NCBI GenBank assembly: GCA_021324155.1
Contig: JAJPJQ010000016.1
Location: 62,001-126,000, forward strand
Reading direction: 5' to 3'
Source: Pseudomonadota bacterium
GTDB taxonomy: Bacteria; Desulfobacterota; Binatia; UBA9968
DNA length: 64,000 nucleotides
Numbering within the stretch: position 1 is the first letter of the stretch; each line of letters opens with the position of its first letter. The notes beneath the pieces were generated by a model that saw only the letters and a list, made by a program, of their open reading frames with translations, was not told the DNA's origin and did not search any database. Positions 17,691 through 25,942 of the stretch are shown here, one piece after another. The translations under genes and the position numbers were made by a program.

Positions 17691-18365
17691 ATGCGCGTAT
17701 CGATCGTCGTTCCGGTGCTGGATGAAGCAGGCGTCATCGCTTCAGTACTGGAAAGCCTGAGCCAACATGCCGCGGAGGTGATTGTCGTCGACGGCGGCAG
17801 TCGCGACAGGACGGCCGAGCTTGCCCGCGCTGCCGGCGCTCGCGTAATCGATACGCCGCGCGGACGAGCCCGGCAGATGAACGCGGGCGCAGCCGCATCA
17901 ACCGGCGATGTTATTTTGTTTCTCCATGCTGATACGCAGTTGCCGTCCTCGGCCGTAGAAGACATTCGCGCAGCGATGAACGATCCCGCGTGCGTGGGCG
18001 GGCGGTTCGATCTGGCGCTCGACGAGGACCGCGCGGTTTTCAAGATGATCGGGTTTTTGATCAGCCTGCGCTCGCGCCTGAGCAAAGTCGCCACCGGCGA
18101 TCAGGGCATGTTCGTCCGGCGGACGGCTTTCGAGGCGCTCGGAGGGTTCAAAGACATTCCCATTCTGGAGGACGTCGAATTGTCCATTCGCTTGAAGGCC
18201 GCTGGAAAGATCGCCTGCCTTAGAAGCCGCGTCGTCACTTCCGCGCGCCGCTGGCAGAAAGCCGGCGTCGGGCGAACAATCTTGAAAATGTGGCTGCTGA
18301 AGCTGCTATTTCTGCTTGGCGTCTCGCCTTTCAAGCTCAAGCGTTTCTATGCGGAAGTCCGCTGA
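17691..18365 (+). CDS. Family 2 glycosyltransferase of the arsenosugar cluster type (TIGR04283-like)
   Basis: 224 aa GT-A fold. It opens MRVSIVVPVLDEAGVI and has VIVVDGGSRDRT, the RARQMNAGA motif and LFLHADTQLP (HAD as the DxD equivalent), then GDQGMFVRR and LEDVELSIRLK. This short set matches the glycosyltransferases regularly found with arsS. Its sugar substrate is unknown. The downstream glycosyltransferase gene starts inside its last codons (17-bp overlap). Confidence 0.88.
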   Translation: MRVSIVVPVLDEAGVIASVLESLSQHAAEVIVVDGGSRDRTAELARAAGARVIDTPRGRARQMNAGAAASTGDVILFLHADTQLPSSAVEDIRAAMNDPACVGGRFDLALDEDRAVFKMIGFLISLRSRLSKVATGDQGMFVRRTAFEALGGFKDIPILEDVELSIRLKAAGKIACLRSRVVTSARRWQKAGVGRTILKMWLLKLLFLLGVSPFKLKRFYAEVR

Positions 18366-19014
18366 CGCGCTGGTGCTGATGGCGAAGGAGTCCGTGCCCG
18401 GCGCGGTTAAGACGCGCCTTGCCCCTCCGCTTTCGGCGCAACAGGCGGCGGAACTAAATCGCTGTCTGCTTCTCGATCTGTTGGAAGATGTGGCTTCATT
18501 CACGGTCGTCGATCGCTATATCGCCTTCACGCCGGAGAGCGGCGCTTCCTGGTTCGGCGACATCGCACCGAGCGGGTTCGAATGCTTCCCTCAACGCGGA
18601 AACGATCTCGGCGAGAGAATGGCGGCGATCTTTGCGAAACTGTTCGCCTCAGATTACAAAAGAATAGTCGTTGTCGGAAGCGATCTCCCGGTATTTCCCA
18701 CGGGGTATTTGAGCGAAGCGTTTCGCGCGCTAGAAACGTCGGATGTGGTTTTGGGGCCGACGCTCGACGGCGGCTACTGCCTGATCGGTCTCGAGCGGTT
18801 CATTCCTGAGCTCTTCACGAATATCGAATGGGGTACCGCAAACGTCTTTGAGCGATCGCGCGCGCGCCTGGTTCAACTCGGAATCGAGCCGGTATTATTG
18901 CCTGAATGGTTCGACATCGACACCGTCGACGATCTGAAGCGCTTGAAAGCGATGGATTTCACCGGCGGCGCGCAGACGCGCACGGCGGAGTTTCTCAAGC
19001 GGCTTTCGCTATGA
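18349..19014 (+). CDS. TIGR04282-type nucleotidyl/glycosyltransferase of the arsenosugar cluster
   Basis: 221 aa, starting at ATG 18349 inside the end of the preceding gene. It has LVLMAKESVPGAVKTRLAPP, GSDLPVFP and GPTLDGGYCLIGL, the signature of the CofC/MobA-like family that accompanies arsS and the previous gene. The fold is that of nucleotidyltransferases, though the family carries a glycosyltransferase name. Its stop overlaps the stop of the convergent selenocysteine redoxin by 6 bp. Confidence 0.88.
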   Translation: MRKSADALVLMAKESVPGAVKTRLAPPLSAQQAAELNRCLLLDLLEDVASFTVVDRYIAFTPESGASWFGDIAPSGFECFPQRGNDLGERMAAIFAKLFASDYKRIVVVGSDLPVFPTGYLSEAFRALETSDVVLGPTLDGGYCLIGLERFIPELFTNIEWGTANVFERSRARLVQLGIEPVLLPEWFDIDTVDDLKRLKAMDFTGGAQTRTAEFLKRLSL

Positions 19015-19620
19015 GAGCGCGCGGACCTCTTTGAGGATCTGCTCGTTCGTCGGGCGCTTGGTATAGTCGGTTTCGACGAACTTCCAGCGCACGACGCCCT
19101 GCTTGTCGAGCACAAAAGTGCCCGGGTGCGGCCAGCCCTGGGCTTCGGGGCTGGGATTGAGCAGGCCGTAGCGGTCGATGACCTTGTGGTTTTTGTCCTC
19201 GAGCAGCGGAAAATCAAATTCGCCGGGAAAGGCCTTGATCTTCTGCAGGAACTTCTTCGACTCGGCGTGGGTGTCGATGCTGACGGCGAGAATTTCCGTC
19301 TGTTTCTTTTCCTGCGGCGTAAAAATGGTTTTCAGCTTCCCGAGCTGAAGTGTGCAGTAGGTTCACCAGTAACCGCGGTAGAAAACCAGGACGACGTTTT
19401 TCTTGCCGCGGTAAGAGCTCAGCGTGATGCGCCGCCCGTCCATATTCTCAAGCGTGAAGTCGGGCGCTTGATCGCCGACTTTCACGCGCTCGATGTCCGT
19501 CGGCGGCAGCCCGGCGCCGTCTTTCGGCCCTAACTCGGTCGCTGCCGCGCCGGCGAGCAAAACGGCCGCGAGGAGCACACAAAAATATCGATGCGCAGGA
19601 ATCGCTGATCGTAGTAGCAT
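19009..19620 (-). CDS. Exported selenocysteine redoxin, U-x2-C active site (TGA at codon 86)
   Basis: 203 residues if TGA (19365-19363) encodes selenocysteine. A signal peptide (VLLAAVLLAGAAA) precedes VGDQAPDFTLENMDGRRITL. The active site reads FYRGYW-U-TYC; relatives have FYRGxWCPxC, so Sec86 replaces the first cysteine and Cys89 remains. After the TGA the frame runs on through LAVSIDTHAESKKF, FPLLEDKNHKVIDRYG, GWPHPGTFVLDKQG and ends TAG at 19009. Expected role: thiol-peroxide or disulfide chemistry in the periplasm. A 7-bp hairpin lies 14-32 bases after the TGA. Convergent with the arsenosugar operon. Confidence 0.9.
19331..19349 (-). promoter_or_regulatory. Candidate SECIS hairpin of the redoxin gene
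   Basis: On the minus strand TTCAGCT-CGGGA-AGCTGAA forms seven perfect pairs with a five-base loop containing G residues. The loop begins about 21 bases after the TGA, within the usual distance for a bacterial SECIS. Judged by eye. Confidence 0.65.
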
Positions 19621-19696
19621 CTTTTAGGGATAACATCCGCATTCGCTGCAAGCAAGTTCGCTTGCCTTCGGCGGAGCGCTCTTATATTCGATTAGC

Positions 19697-21154
19697 ATGA
19701 GCGATATCCATTTTATCGACACCACGCTGCGCGACGGGCAGCAGAGCCTCTGGGCGCTCAACATGCGCACGAGCGCGATGCTGGGCATCGCCGAGCAGAT
19801 GGACAAGTGCGGCTACGAGTCGATCGAGTTCTTCCTCTCGATGATGTTCAAGAAGTACGCGCGCGAGCACAAGGAGAACGCCTGGGAGTGGCTGCGCCAG
19901 GGGACCAAGCTCTTCAAGCGCACGCGGCTGCGCTACCACGGCGGGATGCACGGCGGCTTCGAGAAAATCCCGACCTGCATCATGCGCCTGCTGATGGAGC
20001 GCGTGCTCTCCTACGGCATCACGCTCACGCGCACGTCGAACTGCTGGAACGATTACTCGCTCTTCAAGCACGAGGTCGACGCGATGCGCGAGCTCGGCAT
20101 CGAATGCGTCGCGAACTTGATCTATTCCGTCTCGCCGCGACATACCGACGAATACTATGCCGAGCGCGCGCGGCAGGCGGCGGCGATGAAGCCCTACCGC
20201 GTCTGCTTCAAGGACGTCGGCGGGCTGCTCACACCGGAGCGCGCACGCACGCTGATTCCTATCGTGCAGAAAAACGTCGGCGACGTGCCGCTCGAATTCC
20301 ACGCGCACTGCAACAACAGCCTCGCGCCCTTAAACTACATGGAGGCGATCAAGCTGGGGCTGACGACGCTGCACACGGGCATTCCGCCGCTGGCGAACGG
20401 CTCGGCGCAGCCGTCGATCCTGAACGTTGCCAAGAACGCGCGCGCGCTGGGGCACACGCCGCTGATCAACGAGCGGGAGGTCGGGCCCGTGACCGAGCAT
20501 TTCACCGCGGTCGCGCAGCGAGACGGCCTGCCGATCGGCAAGCCGTTCGAGTACGACGAGAACCTCTACCGCCATCAGGTGCCCGGCGGCATGATTTCGA
20601 ACCTAAAGCATCAGTTGAAGTTGGTCGGCATGGAGAACAAGATCGAAGCGACATTGGAGGAAGCGGCGCTGGTCCGCAAAGAATTCGGCTATCCCATCAT
20701 GGTGACGCCGCTGTCGCAGTTCGTGGGCTCGCAGGCCGCGATCAACGTCATCACCGGCGAGCGCTACCGCGAGGTGACCGACCAGACGATCCAATACGCG
20801 CTCGGCATCTGGGGCAGAGAGGGCGCCGAGCTGATGGATCCTCAAGTGAAGGATAAGATTTTGAGCCGGCCGCGGGCGAAGAAATGGCAGAACTGGACGC
20901 CGCCCGACCCGTCGCTCAAAGAGGTGCGCGAGAAATTCGGCGGCCCGGGCGTCTCGGACGAAGAGCTGATTCTGCGCTTTTACGCCGGAGCCGACGCCGC
21001 GGACGAGGTCCTCAAGAAGGGCGCGCCGCAAGCGACGCTCGACGCGAATCAGCCGTTCACGAAGCTCGTGCAGGAGCTATCGTCGCGCAACGATTTGAGC
21101 TACGTACGGGTAGAGAAGGCGGGCTTCGCGGTGACGTTGGGTAAAGAAAAGTAG
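19697..21154 (+). CDS. Pyruvate/oxaloacetate-type biotin carboxyltransferase subunit
   Basis: 485 aa TIM-barrel enzyme of the PycB/OadA/HMGL family. It begins IHFIDTTLRDGQQSLWAL with the metal-binding Asp, carries FKDVGGLLTP with the lysine that is carbamylated in the family, and EFHAHCNNS with the metal-binding His pair. The C-terminal PYC/OADA helical region is present, but there is no biotinyl domain or MKM motif, and no biotin carboxylase or carrier gene is nearby. It may work with a carrier encoded elsewhere, or have an aldolase or lyase role. Divergent from the redoxin gene. Confidence 0.85.
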   Translation: MSDIHFIDTTLRDGQQSLWALNMRTSAMLGIAEQMDKCGYESIEFFLSMMFKKYAREHKENAWEWLRQGTKLFKRTRLRYHGGMHGGFEKIPTCIMRLLMERVLSYGITLTRTSNCWNDYSLFKHEVDAMRELGIECVANLIYSVSPRHTDEYYAERARQAAAMKPYRVCFKDVGGLLTPERARTLIPIVQKNVGDVPLEFHAHCNNSLAPLNYMEAIKLGLTTLHTGIPPLANGSAQPSILNVAKNARALGHTPLINEREVGPVTEHFTAVAQRDGLPIGKPFEYDENLYRHQVPGGMISNLKHQLKLVGMENKIEATLEEAALVRKEFGYPIMVTPLSQFVGSQAAINVITGERYREVTDQTIQYALGIWGREGAELMDPQVKDKILSRPRAKKWQNWTPPDPSLKEVREKFGGPGVSDEELILRFYAGADAADEVLKKGAPQATLDANQPFTKLVQELSSRNDLSYVRVEKAGFAVTLGKEK

Positions 21155-21163
21155 GGCGCGTCG

Positions 21164-22021
21164 CTACGACGCCAGCGCCGCCTTGATCGCGCGGGCGGTA
21201 TAGATTCTCGCCAGGTGGGCGCGGTAATCTTTGGAGCCGTTGATGTCTTCCAGGGGATCGATGCCGTCGACGACGCGATTCGCCGCGCGCTCGATCGGAT
21301 CGTCTTCGAGCCGCACTCCTTTTAGAACCTGCTCGACGTTCTTCGCGCGGTACGCCTTATCGGTCACTCCCGTAACGCCAACGGCGACCTCGTCGCAATT
21401 TCCGTTTGCTGCCAGCTTCAATCGCACGGCGACGCCGACGACGGCGAAGCCGGAGGCGCGCTGGGCCGCCTTCAAGTAAGCGCTCTTCTCGCCGCGCGTG
21501 ACCGGCAGCTTGATCTCCGTCAAGATCTCGTCCGCTTCCAGCGCGCTGGTAAGAAATCCGACGAAGAAATCCTCCGCCTTGATCCAACGTTCGCCCGACG
21601 GGCCGCTCGCCTTCATCTCCGCGTCGAGCGCGAAGATCGCGGCCGGCATGTCGCCGGCGGGATCGGCATGCGCGAGGCTGCCTCCGAGCGTGCCGCGGTT
21701 TCGCACCTGCGTGTCGGCGATGGTCGCCGCCGTCTGCGCGAGCAGGCGGCAGTCGCGGCGGACGAGTTCGGAGCGCTCGATCTCGCTGTGCGTCGCGAGC
21801 GCGCCGATGTGAATGGCGCCGTTCGCTGCGCGGATGTAATTCAAATCGCCGATGCGGTTCAAATCGATCACATACTTGGGCTTCGCCAGGCGGAGTTTCA
21901 TGAGCGGCACGAGGCTCTGCCCGCCTGCGAGAATCTTCACGTCGTCCTTGTAATTCGTCAGGAGCTCGACCGCTTCCTTGAGCGACGACGGCGCGAAATA
22001 TTCGAAGCCCGCCGGAATCAT
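21164..22021 (-). CDS. Molybdenum hydroxylase FAD subunit (CoxM/XdhB-like), first set
   Basis: 285 aa. FAD-binding PCMH segment KILAGGQSLVPLMKLRLAKP, then TIADTQVRNRGTLGGSLAHADPA and a CO-dehydrogenase-type flavoprotein C-domain. ATG 22021 overlaps the stop of the large subunit (ATGA), so the two are translationally coupled. Third gene of a small-large-medium operon on the minus strand; passes electrons from the iron-sulfur subunit to FAD. Confidence 0.92.
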   Translation of the reverse strand: MIPAGFEYFAPSSLKEAVELLTNYKDDVKILAGGQSLVPLMKLRLAKPKYVIDLNRIGDLNYIRAANGAIHIGALATHSEIERSELVRRDCRLLAQTAATIADTQVRNRGTLGGSLAHADPAGDMPAAIFALDAEMKASGPSGERWIKAEDFFVGFLTSALEADEILTEIKLPVTRGEKSAYLKAAQRASGFAVVGVAVRLKLAANGNCDEVAVGVTGVTDKAYRAKNVEQVLKGVRLEDDPIERAANRVVDGIDPLEDINGSKDYRAHLARIYTARAIKAALAS

Positions 22022-24429
22022 CGCCGCGCCTCTTGCATGAGATTCCACACGCGCTCCGGCGAGAGCGGCAGGTCGCGCACTTTGACGCCGAGCGGCCGGA
22101 GCGCATCTTCGACCGCTGCCGCGATCGCAGCGGGGGAGGGGATCGCGGCGCCTTCGCCCGCGGCTTTCTGTCCGAGCGTCGTGAACGGCGACGGCGAAGG
22201 CTTGTGGACGATCTCGACCTTGGGCGTCTCCTCGGTCGACGATTTGCCGTAATCCGTGAACGTGAGCGTGAGGAGCTGACCGTCGGAGTTGTAAACGAAG
22301 CCTTCGCCCAGAGCGACGGAGATGCCGTGCGCGGCGGAACCGTAGATTTGGCCGTTGACGACGTTCGGATGGATGATCGTGCCGTTGTCGCCGACGATGA
22401 GATAGCGCAGCACGTGGACTTTGCCGGTGTCCTTGTCGACTTCGACGACGGCCGCGTGCGCCGCGGCGGAGAAGGTGAACTGCGCGCGCACCTTGCGGTC
22501 GGGGCCGGGAACCATGTTCGGCTCGGCATGCGGGAAAGTATAGTAGAACGTCGCCTGCAAGCCGGCCTCGGCGCCCTTCGGCAGCAGCGCTTGGTTGCCG
22601 TAGACGATCTTCCCTAGCTCCGCCAGCGTGAGCTTTTTCACCGGCGAGCCGGGCGCGTGCACCGCCCCATCCTCGATCTTCAAATCGGCGGGATTCGCGC
22701 GCAGGACGTGCGCGGCGATCGCGAGCATCTTTTCTTTCAGCTTGGTCGCCGCGCCGTGCACGGCGCCGATATCGTAGAGATGAAAATTGTTGCCGCTGTT
22801 GGCAGCCGAGACGCCCCACGGCGCGAGGTCGCTGTCGAAGGGCGTCGAGATGCTGATCTTCTCCGGCGGAATGCCGAGGACGTCGGCGGCAACCTGGCTC
22901 GTCGTCGTCTCGTGCGATTGCCCGCAGTTGGGCGAGCCGAGATAAAGCGCGATCGTGCCGTTTTTCTCGAGCTTGATCGTCGCGCCGTTGACGCCGCCGG
23001 AGCCGGGGCTCTCCTTCATCTCGGGAAAGATCGCGATGTCGCGCGCGGCGTTACGCCCGCCGGGCTCGACACCGATGACGACGCTCACGCCGAGCAGGCG
23101 GCCGCTTTCGCGCGCGCGCTTCTGCTCCTCGCGCAGCTTGTCGTAGCCGATCTTCTCGAGCGCCGTTTCGAGCAGGCCGGGATAATCGCCGCTGTCGTAC
23201 ACGTTGCCGCTCGGCGTCGTGTACGGCATCTGCTCGGGCTGAATCAGATTGACACGCCGCACGTCGATCGGGCTCAAGCCCAGTTCCTCGGCGATGCGGT
23301 CCATCGTGCGCTCCCAGATGTAGCACATGCCGGGCTTGCCGATGCCGCGGTTGGGAATTACGGGACATTTATTGGTGAGGACCGACCAGCCTTCGAGCGC
23401 AATGTTCTGGACTTTGTAAGTGTTGGCGAGGTTGTTGAGCTTGTTGGTGAAGTGGATCGTGAGCGTGCTGGTCGTTCCGCCGACGTCGTCGATCTCGCGG
23501 AACTTGAGTCCGAGCACCGTGCCGTCTTTCTTCACCGCCGCTTCGACCTCGAATTCCTGCGCGCACGAATGGCCCCCGGCCATCATGTGCTCGCTGCGGT
23601 CCTCGATCCATTTGACGGGCCGGCCGCTTTGGATCGCGAGCAGGCTTACGATCACGACGTACTTGCGGATCAAATGGATCTTCTGCCCGAAGCCGCCGCC
23701 GATGTCGGGAATGATGACGCGGATGTCTTCGAGCTCGAGCGCCTCGCGCAGCGCGTCGTAGATCACCTCCGGCACCTGCGCGTTGACCCAGACGGTGAGC
23801 TTGCGGCTCGCGGCGTCGTAGTCCGCGATGATCGCGAAGGGCTCGAGCGGCGTCGAGCTGTAGCGGTGGATCTTCAAATGCTCCTTGACGATCTTATCGG
23901 CCGACTTGAACGCGCCGTCGATGTCGCCGTAGGTCAGGCTGCCTTTCCACGCGATATTCGATTCCAGCTCTTCGTAGAGCAGCGCCGAGCCCGGCTTCAT
24001 CGCGTCGCCGGTCTCGACGACGGCCGGCAGCGCGTCGTAATCGATCGTGATCAATTCCAGCGCATCCTCGGCGGTGCCGCGGTCGCGCGCGGCGACGGCG
24101 GCGACCGGCTCGCCCATGTAGCGGACTTTCTCGACGGCCGTCGCGTATTCCGCGATCGGTTTTCTCAGACCCGCGGCGTAGCGCCCGGGCTTGAACGGTT
24201 TCGTATGCTTGACAATGTCCGCCGGGACCACCGCTGCCATCACGCCGGGCAGCGCGAGCGCTTCGCGGGCGTCCCCGCCCAGGATGCGCGCGTGCGCGTG
24301 CGGACTGCGGAGAATCATCGCCTGCAGCATGCCCGGCATGACGATATCGTCGGTGAAGTGGCCGCCGCCGGTCGCGTGTCGCGGCCCTTCCTTGCTGCGC
24401 GTCGGTTTGCCGATGAACTTTTCAGCCAT
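22018..24429 (-). CDS. Molybdenum hydroxylase large subunit (molybdopterin-binding), first set
   Basis: 803 aa from ATG 24429 (FIGKPTRSKEGPRHATGGG). Contains the aldehyde oxidase/xanthine dehydrogenase a/b hammerhead and molybdopterin domains: DIGGGFGQK, PNRGIGKPG and a C-terminal GEGAAIPSPAAIAAAV with the candidate base Glu. The CO-dehydrogenase active-site loop AYRCSFR is absent, so CO oxidation is unlikely; hydroxylation of an aldehyde or N-heterocycle is the general expectation. The substrate cannot be named. Confidence 0.92.
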   Translation of the reverse strand: MAEKFIGKPTRSKEGPRHATGGGHFTDDIVMPGMLQAMILRSPHAHARILGGDAREALALPGVMAAVVPADIVKHTKPFKPGRYAAGLRKPIAEYATAVEKVRYMGEPVAAVAARDRGTAEDALELITIDYDALPAVVETGDAMKPGSALLYEELESNIAWKGSLTYGDIDGAFKSADKIVKEHLKIHRYSSTPLEPFAIIADYDAASRKLTVWVNAQVPEVIYDALREALELEDIRVIIPDIGGGFGQKIHLIRKYVVIVSLLAIQSGRPVKWIEDRSEHMMAGGHSCAQEFEVEAAVKKDGTVLGLKFREIDDVGGTTSTLTIHFTNKLNNLANTYKVQNIALEGWSVLTNKCPVIPNRGIGKPGMCYIWERTMDRIAEELGLSPIDVRRVNLIQPEQMPYTTPSGNVYDSGDYPGLLETALEKIGYDKLREEQKRARESGRLLGVSVVIGVEPGGRNAARDIAIFPEMKESPGSGGVNGATIKLEKNGTIALYLGSPNCGQSHETTTSQVAADVLGIPPEKISISTPFDSDLAPWGVSAANSGNNFHLYDIGAVHGAATKLKEKMLAIAAHVLRANPADLKIEDGAVHAPGSPVKKLTLAELGKIVYGNQALLPKGAEAGLQATFYYTFPHAEPNMVPGPDRKVRAQFTFSAAAHAAVVEVDKDTGKVHVLRYLIVGDNGTIIHPNVVNGQIYGSAAHGISVALGEGFVYNSDGQLLTLTFTDYGKSSTEETPKVEIVHKPSPSPFTTLGQKAAGEGAAIPSPAAIAAAVEDALRPLGVKVRDLPLSPERVWNLMQEARR

Positions 24430-24434
24430 TGCGC

Positions 24435-24905
24435 CTAGGATTTGATTTTTTTCGCCGCTTCTTTCACGGAGTCGATGATCTGCGCGTAGCCCGTGCACAT
24501 GCAGAGATTGCCCGCGAGGCCGCGGCGGATATCTTCCTCGCTGGGATCGGCGTTCTCTTGTATTAATGCGTGCGCGGCCATGATCATGCCCGGCGTGCAG
24601 TAGCCGCACTGAAAGCCGTACTTCTCGACGAACGCTTCCTGCACGGGATCGAGTACGCCGTTTTTCGCGAGCCCTTCGATCGTCGTGATTTCTTTGCCGT
24701 CCGCCTGCACTGCGAACAGCAGGCAGGACTTCACGAGCTTGCCGTCGACAAGCAGCGTGCAGGCGCCGCACTCGCCGATGACGCAGCCGACGTGCGTGCC
24801 GGTGAGACCGATCTGCTCGCGGAGAAAGTGGGGCAGAAGCTGGCGCGACTCGACATCTTCCTCGTAGCGCCGCCCGTTGATCGTCACGCTGATCGTCCGC
24901 TTCAT
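24435..24905 (-). CDS. Molybdenum hydroxylase [2Fe-2S] subunit, first set
   Basis: 156 aa from ATG 24905 (a TTG at 24917 is an alternative). Plant-type cluster cysteines in GCVIGECGACTLLVDGK plus a later KSC, and the second cluster in FQCGYCTPGM and NLCMCTGY. First gene of the operon, 5 bp before the large subunit. No strong ribosome site is visible before the ATG. Confidence 0.92.
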   Translation of the reverse strand: MKRTISVTINGRRYEEDVESRQLLPHFLREQIGLTGTHVGCVIGECGACTLLVDGKLVKSCLLFAVQADGKEITTIEGLAKNGVLDPVQEAFVEKYGFQCGYCTPGMIMAAHALIQENADPSEEDIRRGLAGNLCMCTGYAQIIDSVKEAAKKIKS

Positions 24906-25001
24906 GTAAATCGACAATATCTTTTGCCCTAATAAGGGTCAACCGCGAGGGACTGGCAAACAGCCCACCTTGCGGCGCTTGCTTCATGATAGTATGCGCT
25001 C

Positions 25002-25922
25002 GTGAAGCGCTACGTGGCGAGCGAGAAAAGAATATTCTGTTTTTGGGAGCCGCCGGCGTCGATGCCGGCATATCTCAAACTGTGCATGGAGACGTGGAAG
25101 CGCAATCTCGCCGGCTACGAGATCGTCGTGTTGAATCATGCCACCCTCGAAGAATACCTGCCGTCCAGGACGTATGACTTAACTGTTTTGAAGCGGCTTC
25201 CCTTTGCCTTGCAAAAGGACGCGCTGCTCGCGGCCGTCCTGTGCGAGCACGGCGGCATCTTCATGGACGTTGATACGATCGTGACCCGCGACATCGCGCC
25301 GGTCCTCGCCAATCTCAGCCGCGCTGAAATGGTTCTCTTCGACGTCCATATCGGTTTTGCCGCCGCGCAGCGCGGCGCACGCGTGCCGTGTCGATGGAAG
25401 GGTCGGGTGCAAGAGAGATTACTCCGTCTCGGCGAAAGCGGCTGCGGCGCGCCGGATTTCAATTATCTGGGTAACTCGCCGCTGGCGGAAGTGATGGAGG
25501 ATATGGCGAGTGCTTCCATCGCCGGGCGCGTATATCAACGAGCACGCAAAACCGCGGAGAACTGGCCGCGAGGCGCGCGTATAGCCTGGGATCGACTGGT
25601 CGAGCCCGTTTGGGCGCGGCGAAAGGGCCTGTTTTTTAGGACGGTGTATCGGAAGTATTTGACCATGCTCGATCGCAAGAAGTATGGCTTCATGGCCGAA
25701 CTCGCCCACTACGGCACGAGCGGCGCCGATCACATCGCGGACTATCGAAAATTCTGGTTCGAGGAGAAGCTCGATGTCCGGTACGTTTTGCATCCGAAGC
25801 AATATCTGATCGGATTGCACAACTCCTGGACGCCGGAATGGTACAAGGCGCTGTCGGAAAAAGAGGTGTTGGAGAACGATTGTCTTTTATCGAAAACGCT
25901 GCGGCACGTGCTCGGGCGTTAG
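25002..25922 (+). CDS. Capsular polysaccharide-type glycosyltransferase (GT32-like, DxD)
   Basis: 306 aa from a GTG. N-terminus KRIFCFWEPPASMPAYLKLC, then RLPFALQKDALLAAVLCEHGGIFMDVD-type block (written in part: GGIFMDVDTIVTRD) with the metal-binding DVD. C-terminus HNSWTPEWYK is typical of capsular synthesis proteins of this family. Probably transfers a sugar onto a surface glycan. It stands alone between a molybdenum hydroxylase operon and the caspase-like gene, without a recognisable glycan cluster. Confidence 0.82.
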   Translation: MKRYVASEKRIFCFWEPPASMPAYLKLCMETWKRNLAGYEIVVLNHATLEEYLPSRTYDLTVLKRLPFALQKDALLAAVLCEHGGIFMDVDTIVTRDIAPVLANLSRAEMVLFDVHIGFAAAQRGARVPCRWKGRVQERLLRLGESGCGAPDFNYLGNSPLAEVMEDMASASIAGRVYQRARKTAENWPRGARIAWDRLVEPVWARRKGLFFRTVYRKYLTMLDRKKYGFMAELAHYGTSGADHIADYRKFWFEEKLDVRYVLHPKQYLIGLHNSWTPEWYKALSEKEVLENDCLLSKTLRHVLGR

Positions 25923-25942
25923 CTCGTCATCCGTCGCGCGGC

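Noticed and set aside
22018-24429. CO dehydrogenase large subunit
   Set aside because: The AYRCSFR-type active-site loop is absent; only the wider molybdenum hydroxylase family is supported.
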